This document shows, piece after piece, positions 30,360-38,822 of a DNA stretch of 64,000 nucleotides. The stretch spans positions 323,889-387,888 of the forward strand of contig JBGTHP010000017.1 of NCBI GenBank assembly GCA_041746105.1. Reading direction: 5' to 3'. The notes under the pieces were generated by a model, which did not search any database, was not told the origin of the DNA, and saw only the letters and a program-made list of their open reading frames with translations. The position numbers and the translations under genes are program-made. The stretch comes from JBFHRE01 sp041746105 (GTDB lineage: Bacteria > Actinomycetota > Acidimicrobiia > Spongiisociales > ZC4RG35). Within the stretch, counting starts at the first letter, position 1, and each line of letters starts with the position of its first letter.

Positions 30360-32636
30360 GTGACGATCGCTCCAGAACGCAAACCCTTCATTCGTCCTGA
30401 CGGGAAAGAGAAGGTGACAGGTCTCGGCCGTTATACGGCCGATCTCAACCTCACTGGCCAGTTGCATGCCAAGTTCCGGTATGCCGATCACCCTCACGCG
30501 AGAATCGTCCGGATCGACACCTCCGCGGCCCGGGCCCTGCAAGGAGTCTTTTCCGTGCTTACCCACGCAGATGTGCCCGACGTTCTCTACGGCGGAATGG
30601 TTCAGGATCGAAGGCTTTTTGCCAAGGAGAAGGTGCGCTGGGAGGGAGACGTGGTCGCGGCGGTAGCGGCCCTGACTCCCGAGATCGCGGCCAAGGCTGC
30701 AGAAATGATCGCAGTCGAGTATGAGGTACTGAATCCGCTGCCCGATTTCAGCGCCAACATGGGAGTGGATGGGCCACTCGTCCACGAGGCGTGGAGCGAC
30801 TACGAGGCAGACGACGCCCTCAACCGCGCCGGTAACACCCTGGGACACTCTTCCATCGTGAAAGGTGATGCGGGAACGGCCATGGACACCGCCGAGGTTG
30901 TGGTCAAGAGTCGTTACCTTTCCGACGCATCACAAGGCGCGCCAATCGAACCAAGGGCGATCCTCGCCCAGTGGCAGGGGGACAAGGTGACGGTCTGGTC
31001 ATCGACTCAAGTGCCCTTTGCCGCCCGATCCGGAGTGGCCCACACCCTCCAACTCCCCGAATCCCATGTTCGAGTGATCGTGCCTCTGCTCGGTGGTGGA
31101 TTTGGCTCGAAATGCGACTTTCACTTCGAGGCACACATCGCGGCGCTGGCGCGGGCCACCCGGCGCCCCGTGAAACTCGTCTTTTCTCGCCAAGAGGAGT
31201 TCTTGGCGCCCGATCATCGGCGCGAGGGCATGGTGATCGAATTGGAAACTGGAGTCACTCGCGACGGCCGGCTTGTCTCCAGGCGCGGGCGCCTCGTCCT
31301 AGACAAAGGTGCGTACTGCGGTGAAGGCGGGTTCTTCGCCCAGATGGCGGCAATGCATGCTTGTGGTCCTTACAAGATCGACAACATCGACATCAACTCT
31401 TATCTGAACTATTCGACCAATCAGCCTTCTAGTTCGGTCAGGGCACCTACGGCCCCCCAGACTTGTTGGGCACTCGAACAGCACATGGATGAGGTCGCGG
31501 CCGCCATCGATATGGATCCTGCGGAGTTACGCCGTCGCACCCTGATCGCGGACGGCGACCAGGGTCCCACCGGCCAGGTGTTCGAAGCGATCGGGGCAAA
31601 ACGGACTCTCGAGGCCGCTCTCGAGATGATCGGATACGGCCAGGATCTTCCAGAGGACGAGGCGATCGGAATCGCTTGCGGCTGGTGGCCCTCATTTGGA
31701 TCCAATTCGGGTGCCTATGTGAAACTGAATGGTGACGGGACTGGCACCATCATCACGGGCGCCATGGAGTCGGGGACGGGTGCGGTCATGGGTCTTCCGA
31801 TCCTCGCTGCCGAAGTTCTCGGCATGAAACCAGAGGACTTCTCGATCCTTTATCAGGACACCGATGCTGGACCATGGGACATGGGTTCGTCCGGGTCACA
31901 AACCACGTTCAACAACGGCAGGGCCGTGATCGAAGCAGCCAAAGAAGTACGGGAAAAACTACTCGATATGGCCGCGGCCGAACTAGAAGCAAACCGCGAC
32001 GATCTCGAAATGGTGGACGGAGAAGTCAGAGTCAAAGGTTCTCCTGGAAAAACCGTGACGATCGTCAAGCTGGCAGAAAGCGGGGAGGCAATCCTCGGCA
32101 AAGGCTCCGGCGACGTGCCCGAGGCTCCGGAAGTCGACGCCTCGGCCTGTGTTGGCCGGCTCGGAGTCGAGTCGTTCCTTGCCCCGCAACTCATCACCCA
32201 TGCCGCTCGGATCAAGCTGGATCGTGCGACCGGTGTCGTGCGAGTGCTCCAGTTCGCGGCTGCACATGACTCGGGAATGATCATCAACCGGATGGGAGCA
32301 GACGGACAGGTTTATGGGGGCGTTCTCATGGGGATAGGTCAGGCCCTGTCCGAGGCGACTTGGTTCGACGACGATGGGCGCCAGCGAAATCCGGGCCTCC
32401 TCGACTACAAGTTACAAACCATGAGCGACGCTCCCCAGATCGATATCCGCTGGATCGAGATCGATACACCGAACGCCGGGCCCAAAGGTTCCAAGGGAGT
32501 TGGAGAACCCCCGAGTGTTCCCACACCGGGCGCCATCGGCAACGCCATCGCCAAACTCCTCGGCCGGCATGTGGACCAGTTGCCCATGACCCCCGAGCGG
32601 GTATGGGCAGTTGCGCGCCAGGTAGATGGAGCCTGA
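30360..32636 (+). CDS. Xanthine dehydrogenase-family molybdopterin-binding subunit
   Basis: About 758 residues, probably from the GTG at 30360 (GTG 30354 is the alternative); the open frame back to 30081 is antisense of the PepSY gene. It has the aldehyde oxidase/xanthine dehydrogenase hammerhead domain (KVTGLGRYTADL, PHARIVRIDTSAA) and the molybdenum-binding region with GGGFGSK, GDGTGTI and the catalytic-Glu motif KGVGEPP near the C-terminus. The CoxL active-site loop AYxCSFR of CO dehydrogenase is absent. It hydroxylates a heterocycle or aldehyde at the Mo centre; with the purine importer and deaminase nearby, a purine is an attractive but unproven substrate. Confidence 0.92.
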   Translation: MTIAPERKPFIRPDGKEKVTGLGRYTADLNLTGQLHAKFRYADHPHARIVRIDTSAARALQGVFSVLTHADVPDVLYGGMVQDRRLFAKEKVRWEGDVVAAVAALTPEIAAKAAEMIAVEYEVLNPLPDFSANMGVDGPLVHEAWSDYEADDALNRAGNTLGHSSIVKGDAGTAMDTAEVVVKSRYLSDASQGAPIEPRAILAQWQGDKVTVWSSTQVPFAARSGVAHTLQLPESHVRVIVPLLGGGFGSKCDFHFEAHIAALARATRRPVKLVFSRQEEFLAPDHRREGMVIELETGVTRDGRLVSRRGRLVLDKGAYCGEGGFFAQMAAMHACGPYKIDNIDINSYLNYSTNQPSSSVRAPTAPQTCWALEQHMDEVAAAIDMDPAELRRRTLIADGDQGPTGQVFEAIGAKRTLEAALEMIGYGQDLPEDEAIGIACGWWPSFGSNSGAYVKLNGDGTGTIITGAMESGTGAVMGLPILAAEVLGMKPEDFSILYQDTDAGPWDMGSSGSQTTFNNGRAVIEAAKEVREKLLDMAAAELEANRDDLEMVDGEVRVKGSPGKTVTIVKLAESGEAILGKGSGDVPEAPEVDASACVGRLGVESFLAPQLITHAARIKLDRATGVVRVLQFAAAHDSGMIINRMGADGQVYGGVLMGIGQALSEATWFDDDGRQRNPGLLDYKLQTMSDAPQIDIRWIEIDTPNAGPKGSKGVGEPPSVPTPGAIGNAIAKLLGRHVDQLPMTPERVWAVARQVDGA

Positions 32637-32638
32637 AC

Positions 32639-33532
32639 GTGGCCACCTACACGACGGCACGCACGCTCGAAGACGCGATCGTCGCGCTCGCCGCCGGCGC
32701 CAGGGTGGTCGCCGGCGGGACCGACCTCGTCGTCGGGTCACGTCAGGGGAAAAACCCACTTCCAGACTCGTTGGTCGGTATCCATCGGCTCCCAGGGCTC
32801 AATGCGATCAAACAGAACGACGAAGGGATCGAAATCGGAGCGCTGGTTTCACATTCCACCCTCGTAGCCGACGAGGTCATCCGCAGCCATTACACCGGGT
32901 TGGCCGATGCCTCGGCCATTGTGGGGTCGCACGCCACCAGAGCAAACGGCACCATTGGCGGGAATGTCATGAACGCCTCACCGGCCATGGACACCGGGGC
33001 TCCCCTCCTCTGCCTCGGCGCAACGGCCAAACTCATCGGGCCCGGTGGCAGTCGTTCGGTCGATCTCTCCGACCTTTGGACCGGACCGGGAAACACCAGC
33101 GCCGAGACCGGAGAGATTCTGGTGTCGATCCACATCCCGAGGCCGGAGAACGGGACGGGGAGTTCATACGTACGGCTTCAGTACCGGAGACAAATGGAGA
33201 TAGCAGTCGTGGGAGCCGGCGCCGCCGTGACGGTGCTCGACGGAGTGGTCGAATCGGCGGCTGTCGCAATCACTGCCCTGGCACCGACGATCCACCGCGT
33301 TCCCGAAGCCGAGGCCATCCTCGAAGGTAGCGACGGCGGAAGTTCTGCTGTGGCACGTGCCGCCTCAGCAGCCGCAGCTGCAGCCCGGCCGATTGGTGAC
33401 GTCCGGGCGTCGGTCGACTACCGCCGCGCCATGGCCGAGGTCATCACCCGGCGCGCCATCGAAACCGCCCTCGCCAGGGCCACCGGCCAGATGTTGGCGA
33501 TTCCGGCAAGTGAGTCAACCTATGGGAGCTGA
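32639..33532 (+). CDS. Xanthine dehydrogenase-family FAD-binding subunit
   Basis: 297 residues from the GTG at 32639, two bases after the stop of the large subunit. FAD-binding motifs are VVAGGTDLVVGSRQG near the N-terminus and ATRANGTIGGNVMNASPAMDTGAPLLCLGA. The C-terminal part is the CO_deh_flav_C-like domain (YRRAMAEVITRRAIETAL). It passes electrons from the iron-sulfur subunit to the final acceptor. It is encoded between the large and 2Fe-2S subunits. Confidence 0.92.
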   Translation: MATYTTARTLEDAIVALAAGARVVAGGTDLVVGSRQGKNPLPDSLVGIHRLPGLNAIKQNDEGIEIGALVSHSTLVADEVIRSHYTGLADASAIVGSHATRANGTIGGNVMNASPAMDTGAPLLCLGATAKLIGPGGSRSVDLSDLWTGPGNTSAETGEILVSIHIPRPENGTGSSYVRLQYRRQMEIAVVGAGAAVTVLDGVVESAAVAITALAPTIHRVPEAEAILEGSDGGSSAVARAASAAAAAARPIGDVRASVDYRRAMAEVITRRAIETALARATGQMLAIPASESTYGS

Positions 33533-33533
33533 C

Positions 33534-34001
33534 ATGTACCCGATCACACTCGAGGTGAATGGGATTCTTTATCCCCTGGAGGTAGACGCCCACGCGAGCC
33601 TCCTCCATACGGTTCGAGACAAAGTCGGGTTGACGGGATCCAAGGAAGGTTGCGACGATTCCGAATGCGGGGCTTGCATGATGCTCATCGACGGGCGGCC
33701 CGTGAACTCGTGCTCGTACCTAGCGGTGCAAGCCGACGGTTCCGCGATCACCACCATCGAGGGCCTGACGTCGGACGACGAGTTGACGCCACTCCAAACC
33801 GCGTTCTTGACCGAGGGTGGCGTCCAATGCGGTTTCTGCACACCCGGCATGCTGATCTCGGCAACATCGCTCCTCGCGTCCAATCCCGATCCCACCCCCG
33901 ACGAGGTGCGCATCGCCCTGTCCGGCAACCTGTGCAGATGCACTGGTTACGACGGGATCGTCAAGGCTGTCATCGGGGTGGCGAGCCGCGCAAAGGATTG
34001 A
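33534..34001 (+). CDS. Xanthine dehydrogenase-family 2Fe-2S subunit
   Basis: 155 residues from the ATG at 33534, with GGGAG five bases upstream. The N-terminal plant-type 2Fe-2S motif is GCDDSECGACMM with a fourth Cys in VNSC. The C-terminal helical domain carries the second cluster (QCGFCTPGM and NLCRCTGY). It completes the three-subunit molybdenum hydroxylase in the order large, FAD, 2Fe-2S. No cofactor-insertion (XdhC) gene is seen in the window. Confidence 0.94.
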   Translation: MYPITLEVNGILYPLEVDAHASLLHTVRDKVGLTGSKEGCDDSECGACMMLIDGRPVNSCSYLAVQADGSAITTIEGLTSDDELTPLQTAFLTEGGVQCGFCTPGMLISATSLLASNPDPTPDEVRIALSGNLCRCTGYDGIVKAVIGVASRAKD

Positions 34002-34071
34002 TCAACCGGTCCACGGCCGATCGCGGTTGCGTAGCATCCATTCGAAGGTACCCGAGCGCGGAGGACGCTTT

Positions 34072-34511
34072 GTGACTGATTTCAGCCGCTCGATCGCCAC
34101 CCTCGAGACCGAACTAGGCCTGGTACTGGATGGCTTCCGAGGGGTTGGCAATGACCAGTTGCCAACTCGGTATTCAGCGCGACCACCGGCGCAGTCCTCA
34201 TCATCGGCTCTGAGTCGGTCGCCGGTTGGTTTGGGATCCCAACCCAACTAACCCTGACGGTCGGCATCGGGCTGCTGCCGTTTGCGGTGTTTGTGGCAAT
34301 GACAGCGCTGACGTCTCGCCAGAGTCGGGTTCGTCAGGTGATCGTCGCCGACATTGGTTGGGTGCTCGCAGCCATCTTGGTACTGATCGGGTTCCCGGGC
34401 GCCATGACAACAACTGGCTTGTGGGCCCTCGCCATTGTGACGCTGGTGGTGGCCGACCTCGCCCTGGCACAAGCCTTCGGGTTGCGTCAGCTTTCTGGCG
34501 CCTCCGGCTGA
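34072..34511 (+). pseudogene. Small membrane protein interrupted by an apparent single-base deletion
   Basis: A GTG-start frame at 34072 (VTDFSRSIATLETELG) runs well until about 34158, while the frame that encodes four hydrophobic helices (VFSATTGAVLIIG to ALAQAFGLRQL) is open only from 34155 and has no start codon. Joining them needs one extra base near 34159-34161; restoring a G (TTGCC to TTGGCC) reads DQLANSVFSATTGAV and gives 146 residues. This resembles a family of about 125-residue four-helix membrane proteins of unknown function. The frameshift is either real or an assembly error. The 3' end overlaps the convergent lipoprotein gene by 25 bases. Confidence 0.65.
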
Positions 34512-34960
34512 GCACCGATCTCGAGAGAAACCTCAACCGTTGCGCCGCCGGGCGCCATACCTGAAAATTCGGCGCTCCCGCGATCCCCCACGACGGTGAT
34601 CATCAACAGGCCCTCGGCTCCCAGGAACGAGGAGAATTCGAACCCGGAAGCGGTTTTGTTGCCGACCATCTGGAGGGGGGTAGTCAGGCTCCCTTCGTCC
34701 TGCCCGCTGCACGATCCCGTAACCGTGCTCTCAACATCCATCGTGGCAACGTCTCCGGCCGAGACCGCAAGTGTCAAGTCTCCTTCGAGGGTCCCTTGAC
34801 GCGGGCCGAACGATCCACAGTCCCAGGTAACGGTGCCTGCGTAGCTTCCTTGCCAGTTGTCGAAATCCGCGGTGGTCGCCTGCGGTTGAGCCGCGCCGGT
34901 GGCACCGCTTCCACAACCGACCAAAAGACAGCCCATCCACACGACCAGTGTGGCTTTCAC
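34487..34960 (-). CDS. Small lipoprotein of unknown function
   Basis: 157 residues with a GTG start. Lipobox LVGC at about residues 13-16 is followed by a short linker and a beta-rich domain (SYAGTVTWDCGSFG, GTLEGDLTLAVSAG, STVTGSCSGQDEG, SLEIGAQPEAP). Cys residues 48 and about 84 could form a disulfide. No family recognised. Convergent with the frameshifted membrane-protein gene. Confidence 0.75.
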   Translation of the reverse strand: MKATLVVWMGCLLVGCGSGATGAAQPQATTADFDNWQGSYAGTVTWDCGSFGPRQGTLEGDLTLAVSAGDVATMDVESTVTGSCSGQDEGSLTTPLQMVGNKTASGFEFSSFLGAEGLLMITVVGDRGSAEFSGMAPGGATVEVSLEIGAQPEAPES

Positions 34961-35092
34961 GGCGATCCTTCCCGTCCGTTAGACGAACGATATCAACCAG
35001 ACCCGCCACTCGACCGCCGAGACGGACGAAACCTGCGGAATCGAGGAATAGTCGCCAACTGATTGGATGACTGGCGTGGGTCACCTGAGCAA

Positions 35093-35806
35093 TCAGTCTG
35101 GTTCCTTCATGCTTCGCATCGACCACACCAGCGTGCGCATGGTTGCCGGCTGCCGGATCACTGTCATGACGGCCGCGGCGACATCGTCGGCGTCGAGCAT
35201 GTCGGCGAGCCCAGGCATGTCGGGTGTCCGACCGGCACCCATGGCGAACTCGGTGGCCACACCACCGGGACAGAGCGTGGTAACCCTGATTCCCTTGTCG
35301 CGCAACTCACGATCGAGCCCGCCGGCGAGACCGACCTGAGCAAATTTGGTCGCCGCGTAGACCGCCTCATCTCCGGCTCCGCGGAGCCCGGCAACGGAGG
35401 CGATGATCACGATGTCGCCCGATCCCCTCGTTATGAAATGGGGCACCGCAGCCCGGATCGGCCACACGGTGCCGGCGATGTTGGTGTCCATCATTTCGCT
35501 CAGGGATTCGTCGCTGAGATCCATGATGCCTCCGTAGGCGCCGATGCCGGCGCTGGCCACCAGCACGTCGAGATGCCCGAACCGGTCGATCGCGGTTTCG
35601 ACCAATCGACGCGACCCGGCCGGGTCGCGCACATCCATCTCGACACCGATGGCGCCGGTTTCTTCTGCGAGCTGATCAAGGCGTTCGACCCTGCGTGCGC
35701 CGATCACAACCGATGCTTCCGCCCCCGCTGCCGCCCGGGCGGTGGCGGCGCCGATCCCTGAGGTGGCGCCGGTGATGGCGATGACTTTTCCGGCCAGTTC
35801 ATTCAT
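35093..35806 (-). CDS. Short-chain dehydrogenase/reductase
   Basis: 237 residues of the classical SDR fold. The nucleotide-binding motif is TGATSGIG (residues 12-19), the NAG-type motif is VASAGIG, and the catalytic set is Ser in IIASVAG plus YAATK. The Arg after the second strand (GARR) suggests NADP preference. It sits 64 bases downstream of the Rieske oxygenase on the same strand, so it may oxidise a dihydrodiol or alcohol made by that enzyme; this link is inferred. Confidence 0.9.
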   Translation of the reverse strand: MNELAGKVIAITGATSGIGAATARAAAGAEASVVIGARRVERLDQLAEETGAIGVEMDVRDPAGSRRLVETAIDRFGHLDVLVASAGIGAYGGIMDLSDESLSEMMDTNIAGTVWPIRAAVPHFITRGSGDIVIIASVAGLRGAGDEAVYAATKFAQVGLAGGLDRELRDKGIRVTTLCPGGVATEFAMGAGRTPDMPGLADMLDADDVAAAVMTVIRQPATMRTLVWSMRSMKEPD

Positions 35807-35870
35807 CGATAACTCCTAGATGAGACATATCCATCATCCCATCTGGTGGAGCCGTGTCGACCGCCCGGAT

Positions 35871-36971
35871 TCAGGCGGTTCCCATCACCTTGCGATACCA
35901 CTCGTTGAATTCGTGGGCCATGGAGTCCTTGTCCGCGTAAACGCCCCTGGTGAAGGCGCGAGACGACACGCCGCGTTGTACCCGTTCGCAGACCTCGTAG
36001 TCCTGTCGCGCCACCAGTTCGCTGAACTCGACAACATCCTTCGGATCGAAATCCGGCGCCTCTACGGCATCGGCCCTGAACAAGTACTCAGACACGATCG
36101 TTGTGTGGGCAGGTCCACGAGGAATCATGGTTGTGATGATGGCGCTGGTCCCGGTGATGTCGATGAACATATTGGGAAACACGGCGGCCCCAAAGTAGGC
36201 GTTGGCCTCGGTCGCCCCCATCCCTTCGAGGAGCGGAAGCCATGAACGTCCCGACAGGGTGAAACTGGTTGCGTCAGTTGCCAGCGCCACGCCGCCGTCT
36301 TCGCGTGAGGGGTCGACCACTGAACCGGTCTTGTAGATCGGGATCAACTCCACCAACTCCGGGTGGACCTTGGGGCAATGGAGACACTCGTTGTAGTTGT
36401 CGATGAGGATCTTCCAGTTGGCTTTCAACTCGGACACGGTCCGATATCCGGTGCGAAGATCCGCCAGGTTGTGGCGCTCGAAATCGAGCGGACGATGGGT
36501 TTGGGCTGCCAGCCATTGGCGCAGATCTGGTGCGTCGTCGGAGAGGTTCACAAACACAAAACCCTGCCACTCATCGACACGGACCGGCCACAACGACATC
36601 GATGCACGGTCGACCTCGTCCTTGCCGACGTGGGGGGTACCGATCAGACGGCCGTCGAGCGAGTAACTCCAAGCGTGATAGGGACAGGTGATACCGCCTG
36701 GCGCTCCCTTTGATCCTTCGTCACAGAGTTGGGCGCCACGGTGGCGACAGACGTTGTAGAACGCATGAAGTTGTCCGTCACGGTTGCGAACGACCAGGAC
36801 GCTCTCGCCTGCAACATCGATGACCAGCCGATCAGACGGCTGTGCCACCAACTCGGACCGGCCTACATAGAACCACTGGTTGCCGAAGAGGTCGGCGCAT
36901 TCGCGCTCAAAGATCTCTTCTGACCGATATTCATGGCCGGTCAACGTGTAATGGATCTCAGATGCGGTCAT
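35871..36971 (-). CDS. Rieske non-heme iron oxygenase, alpha subunit
   Basis: 366 residues. The Rieske 2Fe-2S ligands are Cys 75/His 77 (CRHRGAQ) and Cys 96/His 99 (CPYHAW). The mononuclear iron site shows DNYNECLHCPKVHPE (His 198, His 203). The overall pattern fits the ring-hydroxylating or demethylating alpha subunits that act on aromatic acids or quaternary amines. No reductase or ferredoxin gene is adjacent, so electrons must come from a partner elsewhere. An SDR gene follows. A perfect 14-bp palindrome lies 70 bases upstream of the start. Confidence 0.92.
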   Translation of the reverse strand: MTASEIHYTLTGHEYRSEEIFERECADLFGNQWFYVGRSELVAQPSDRLVIDVAGESVLVVRNRDGQLHAFYNVCRHRGAQLCDEGSKGAPGGITCPYHAWSYSLDGRLIGTPHVGKDEVDRASMSLWPVRVDEWQGFVFVNLSDDAPDLRQWLAAQTHRPLDFERHNLADLRTGYRTVSELKANWKILIDNYNECLHCPKVHPELVELIPIYKTGSVVDPSREDGGVALATDATSFTLSGRSWLPLLEGMGATEANAYFGAAVFPNMFIDITGTSAIITTMIPRGPAHTTIVSEYLFRADAVEAPDFDPKDVVEFSELVARQDYEVCERVQRGVSSRAFTRGVYADKDSMAHEFNEWYRKVMGTA

Positions 36972-37041
36972 AGGGACAGGCTACCTGCGCGGCCGGATTC
37001 GAGCCCACCGAATTTCACCAAGGTAAGTACTGCGCAAGGTG

Positions 37042-37055
37042 ATTCGCCGGCGAAT
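37042..37055. promoter_or_regulatory. Perfect 14-bp palindrome upstream of the Rieske oxygenase
   Basis: ATTCGCCGGCGAAT is fully self-complementary. It lies between the Lys-rich small gene and the Rieske oxygenase start, about 70 bases upstream of the latter. It could be an operator for a dimeric repressor. No regulator gene is adjacent. Confidence 0.4.
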
Positions 37056-37079
37056 GAGGTTTTTCGACCGGGAGGCCGA

Positions 37080-37196
37080 TCAGACGACCTTCTTGGTCTG
37101 CCCCTCTTTTTTGGCCTTTTTCTCAATCCGTTTCTGTTTCAGATCTTTGGCAGCGACCTTTTTGGTGCTCTTCGCTCCCTTGTCCTTGTTTGCCAC
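37080..37196 (-). CDS. Very small Lys-rich basic protein
   Basis: 38 residues from the GTG at 37196, with GGAGG five bases upstream. It is almost entirely Lys, Ala, Glu and Gln (ANKDKGAKSTKKVAAKDL, RIEKKAKKEGQTKKVV), lacks hydrophobic segments and resembles short basic actinobacterial proteins of unknown role, possibly nucleic-acid binding. The frame upstream to 37286 is not supported by a ribosome-binding site. Confidence 0.65.
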   Translation of the reverse strand: MANKDKGAKSTKKVAAKDLKQKRIEKKAKKEGQTKKVV

Positions 37197-37319
37197 AAAT
37201 GCCTCCAGCTGGAAATCTCGGTCAATTCTCCCGCCCATTGTCTCATATCGAACCACCGGTCCATCTGGCTCGGACACCGACCACAAGAAAGTTTTCCCGG
37301 AAGGGGATAAAGCCCGAAA

Positions 37320-37762
37320 CTACTCAGTCTTCGCCCGTCCCGACCCGGTAGAGGCACAGATCATCTGTTCGAGCTCCGCGTCGAAATCATCCGGTGATTT
37401 GATCCGGACCCAATGGATCATGGACGCCGACGCCAGCGCCTCGATTCGGAACACCCGGTCAGATTCGAGAGGTCTTCGTAGCCAAATGTGAAAGGTGATC
37501 CCACGCTCGCTCAAGGCGGTGACAGCCAAAGAACGGACTCTCACCATCAAGGCGACCCGAGTTTTGGCCGGAGCAAACTCGAATTCGCCGCAGCGGGCAA
37601 CCCGCTCCAGGAGGGCATCGTACAATGCCAACGCCTCGGGCCTTTGCCTTCGAGAAACCCATCAACCGAAAACGCACCGCACGCGCGTGCCAAGTTTCGG
37701 CCGGCCAATTTTGCACTACAACGCGGACAGATCCAGAAAGGGGTTTTTTTTGAGCCACTCAT
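37320..37762 (-). pseudogene. Zinc-ribbon/DUF5655-like protein with an apparent single-base deletion
   Basis: The ATG at 37762 opens a frame with an N-terminal zinc-ribbon start (WICPRCSAKL, then a Cys in RACGAF) that continues to FLEGKGP and then loses sense. The adjoining frame (ALYDALLERVARCGEF to STGSGRAKTE) continues the same protein from about 37632. Restoring one G near 37635-37640 (CCGAGG to CCGGAGG) reads GPEALALYDALLERV and gives 147 residues. I recall similar proteins annotated DUF5655; function unknown. It is divergent from the ACT-domain gene. It is either a true frameshift or a sequence error. Confidence 0.7.
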
Positions 37763-37814
37763 GTGGTCACGCTAACCACAGGTCGAGAGTCCGGCGTCGC
37801 GTGTACATTGCGGT

Positions 37815-38360
37815 ATGGCTTCTTATGTGCTTTCGATACTCGGGAACGACCGATCTGGTCTGGTGGAAGCACTGGCCGGTGTGATCTCCCGTCGGGGCGG
37901 GAACTGGGATCGGAGCCACATGACCCAGCTCGCCGGCAAGTTCGCCGGAGTCCTACTCGTCACCATCTCCGAGGGTGAAGTCGATGCGTTCCTCGCCGAC
38001 CTCGCTCCGCTCGAGATCGAGGGTCTCTTCGACATTTCGGTAGAAGCTGCCGAATCCGATGACTCCGGCGAGTACCCGCAGGTGGCGGTCGATCTCGTCG
38101 GCAACGACCATCCCGGAATCGTGCACGAGTTGTCACACCTACTCGCACTCCACAAAGTGAGCATCGACGATCTCAAGACGTGGACCAACGCCGCCCCGAT
38201 GGCGGGTGGCCGGCTATTTCATGCCAAGGCGTTGCTCCGGCTTCCTCCGGGCCTCTCCAGCGACCAGCTACTCCAAGAGTTGGAAGCACTGGCGGCAGAC
38301 CTCATGGTCGACATTCACCTCATCCAGGGCGTCGAGGACGCAGACACCCTCGGGTTCTGA
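37815..38360 (+). CDS. Tandem ACT-domain protein (GcvR-like)
   Basis: 181 residues made of two ACT domains: SYVLSILGNDRSGLVEALAGVISRRGGNW at the N-terminus and VAVDLVGNDHPGIVHELSHLLALHKVSI from about residue 95. The G-DRxG/G-DHPGI turns are the usual amino-acid-binding motifs. The layout matches glycine cleavage system transcriptional repressor GcvR-like proteins, which lack a DNA-binding domain and act by protein contact. No glycine cleavage genes are seen; the H-protein-like genes at 47.5-49.9 kb belong to a different system. Confidence 0.88.
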   Translation: MASYVLSILGNDRSGLVEALAGVISRRGGNWDRSHMTQLAGKFAGVLLVTISEGEVDAFLADLAPLEIEGLFDISVEAAESDDSGEYPQVAVDLVGNDHPGIVHELSHLLALHKVSIDDLKTWTNAAPMAGGRLFHAKALLRLPPGLSSDQLLQELEALAADLMVDIHLIQGVEDADTLGF

Positions 38361-38365
38361 CCGGT

Positions 38366-38752
38366 TCACGCCCGATCGGCCGGGGTGTTCACATCCATTA
38401 GCAGATAGTCCGTGACCTTGAGGAAACCGGGAGGGGGCTCGAGAGTCCCCGGCAGAAGCGGGAGTGCCACGCCCTCACTGACCAGTCGCGGCGACACCAA
38501 TTCGAATTCCTCGCCATCGATCTCGAGACGGCCGTTCCCTGACGCGATCACGTTCCGGACCCAATCGGATCTTGGACCGTAGACGAGGATGAACAGGAAT
38601 CCATCCTCGACCGGGTGGGCATCGAGTGGAGTGCGGTAGGTCCGCCCACTCCTCCGACCGACATGGGTCAGGACCGGCCGCACTCCCTTCTTGAGTTCCA
38701 TCTTGTTGAAGATGTGCTTGTTGACGTGCCCGAACCACAAAGGCATCGGCAT
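38366..38752 (-). CDS. Deazaflavin-dependent nitroreductase-family protein
   Basis: 128 residues from the ATG at 38752, which has AGGAG six bases upstream; the open frame extends to 38929 without support. The pattern LTHVGRRSGRTYRTPLDAHPVEDGFLFI with WVRNVIASGNGRLEIDG is the split beta-barrel of the Ddn family, which uses the deazaflavin F420 in actinobacteria. It probably reduces quinones or unsaturated compounds. It sits 70 bases downstream of the MMPL gene on the same strand. Confidence 0.85.
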   Translation of the reverse strand: MPMPLWFGHVNKHIFNKMELKKGVRPVLTHVGRRSGRTYRTPLDAHPVEDGFLFILVYGPRSDWVRNVIASGNGRLEIDGEEFELVSPRLVSEGVALPLLPGTLEPPPGFLKVTDYLLMDVNTPADRA

Positions 38753-38822
38753 GAAAACTCCTTTCGTCGCGTTTCGGTGAAAACGGTTGGGCCGCGCCTC
38801 GAGTGCGCGACGAAGGTCGGCG

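Noticed and set aside
30360..34001. Aerobic CO dehydrogenase (CoxLMS)
   Set aside because: The AYxCSFR active-site loop is missing from the large subunit, and the gene order is large, FAD, 2Fe-2S, not CoxMSL.
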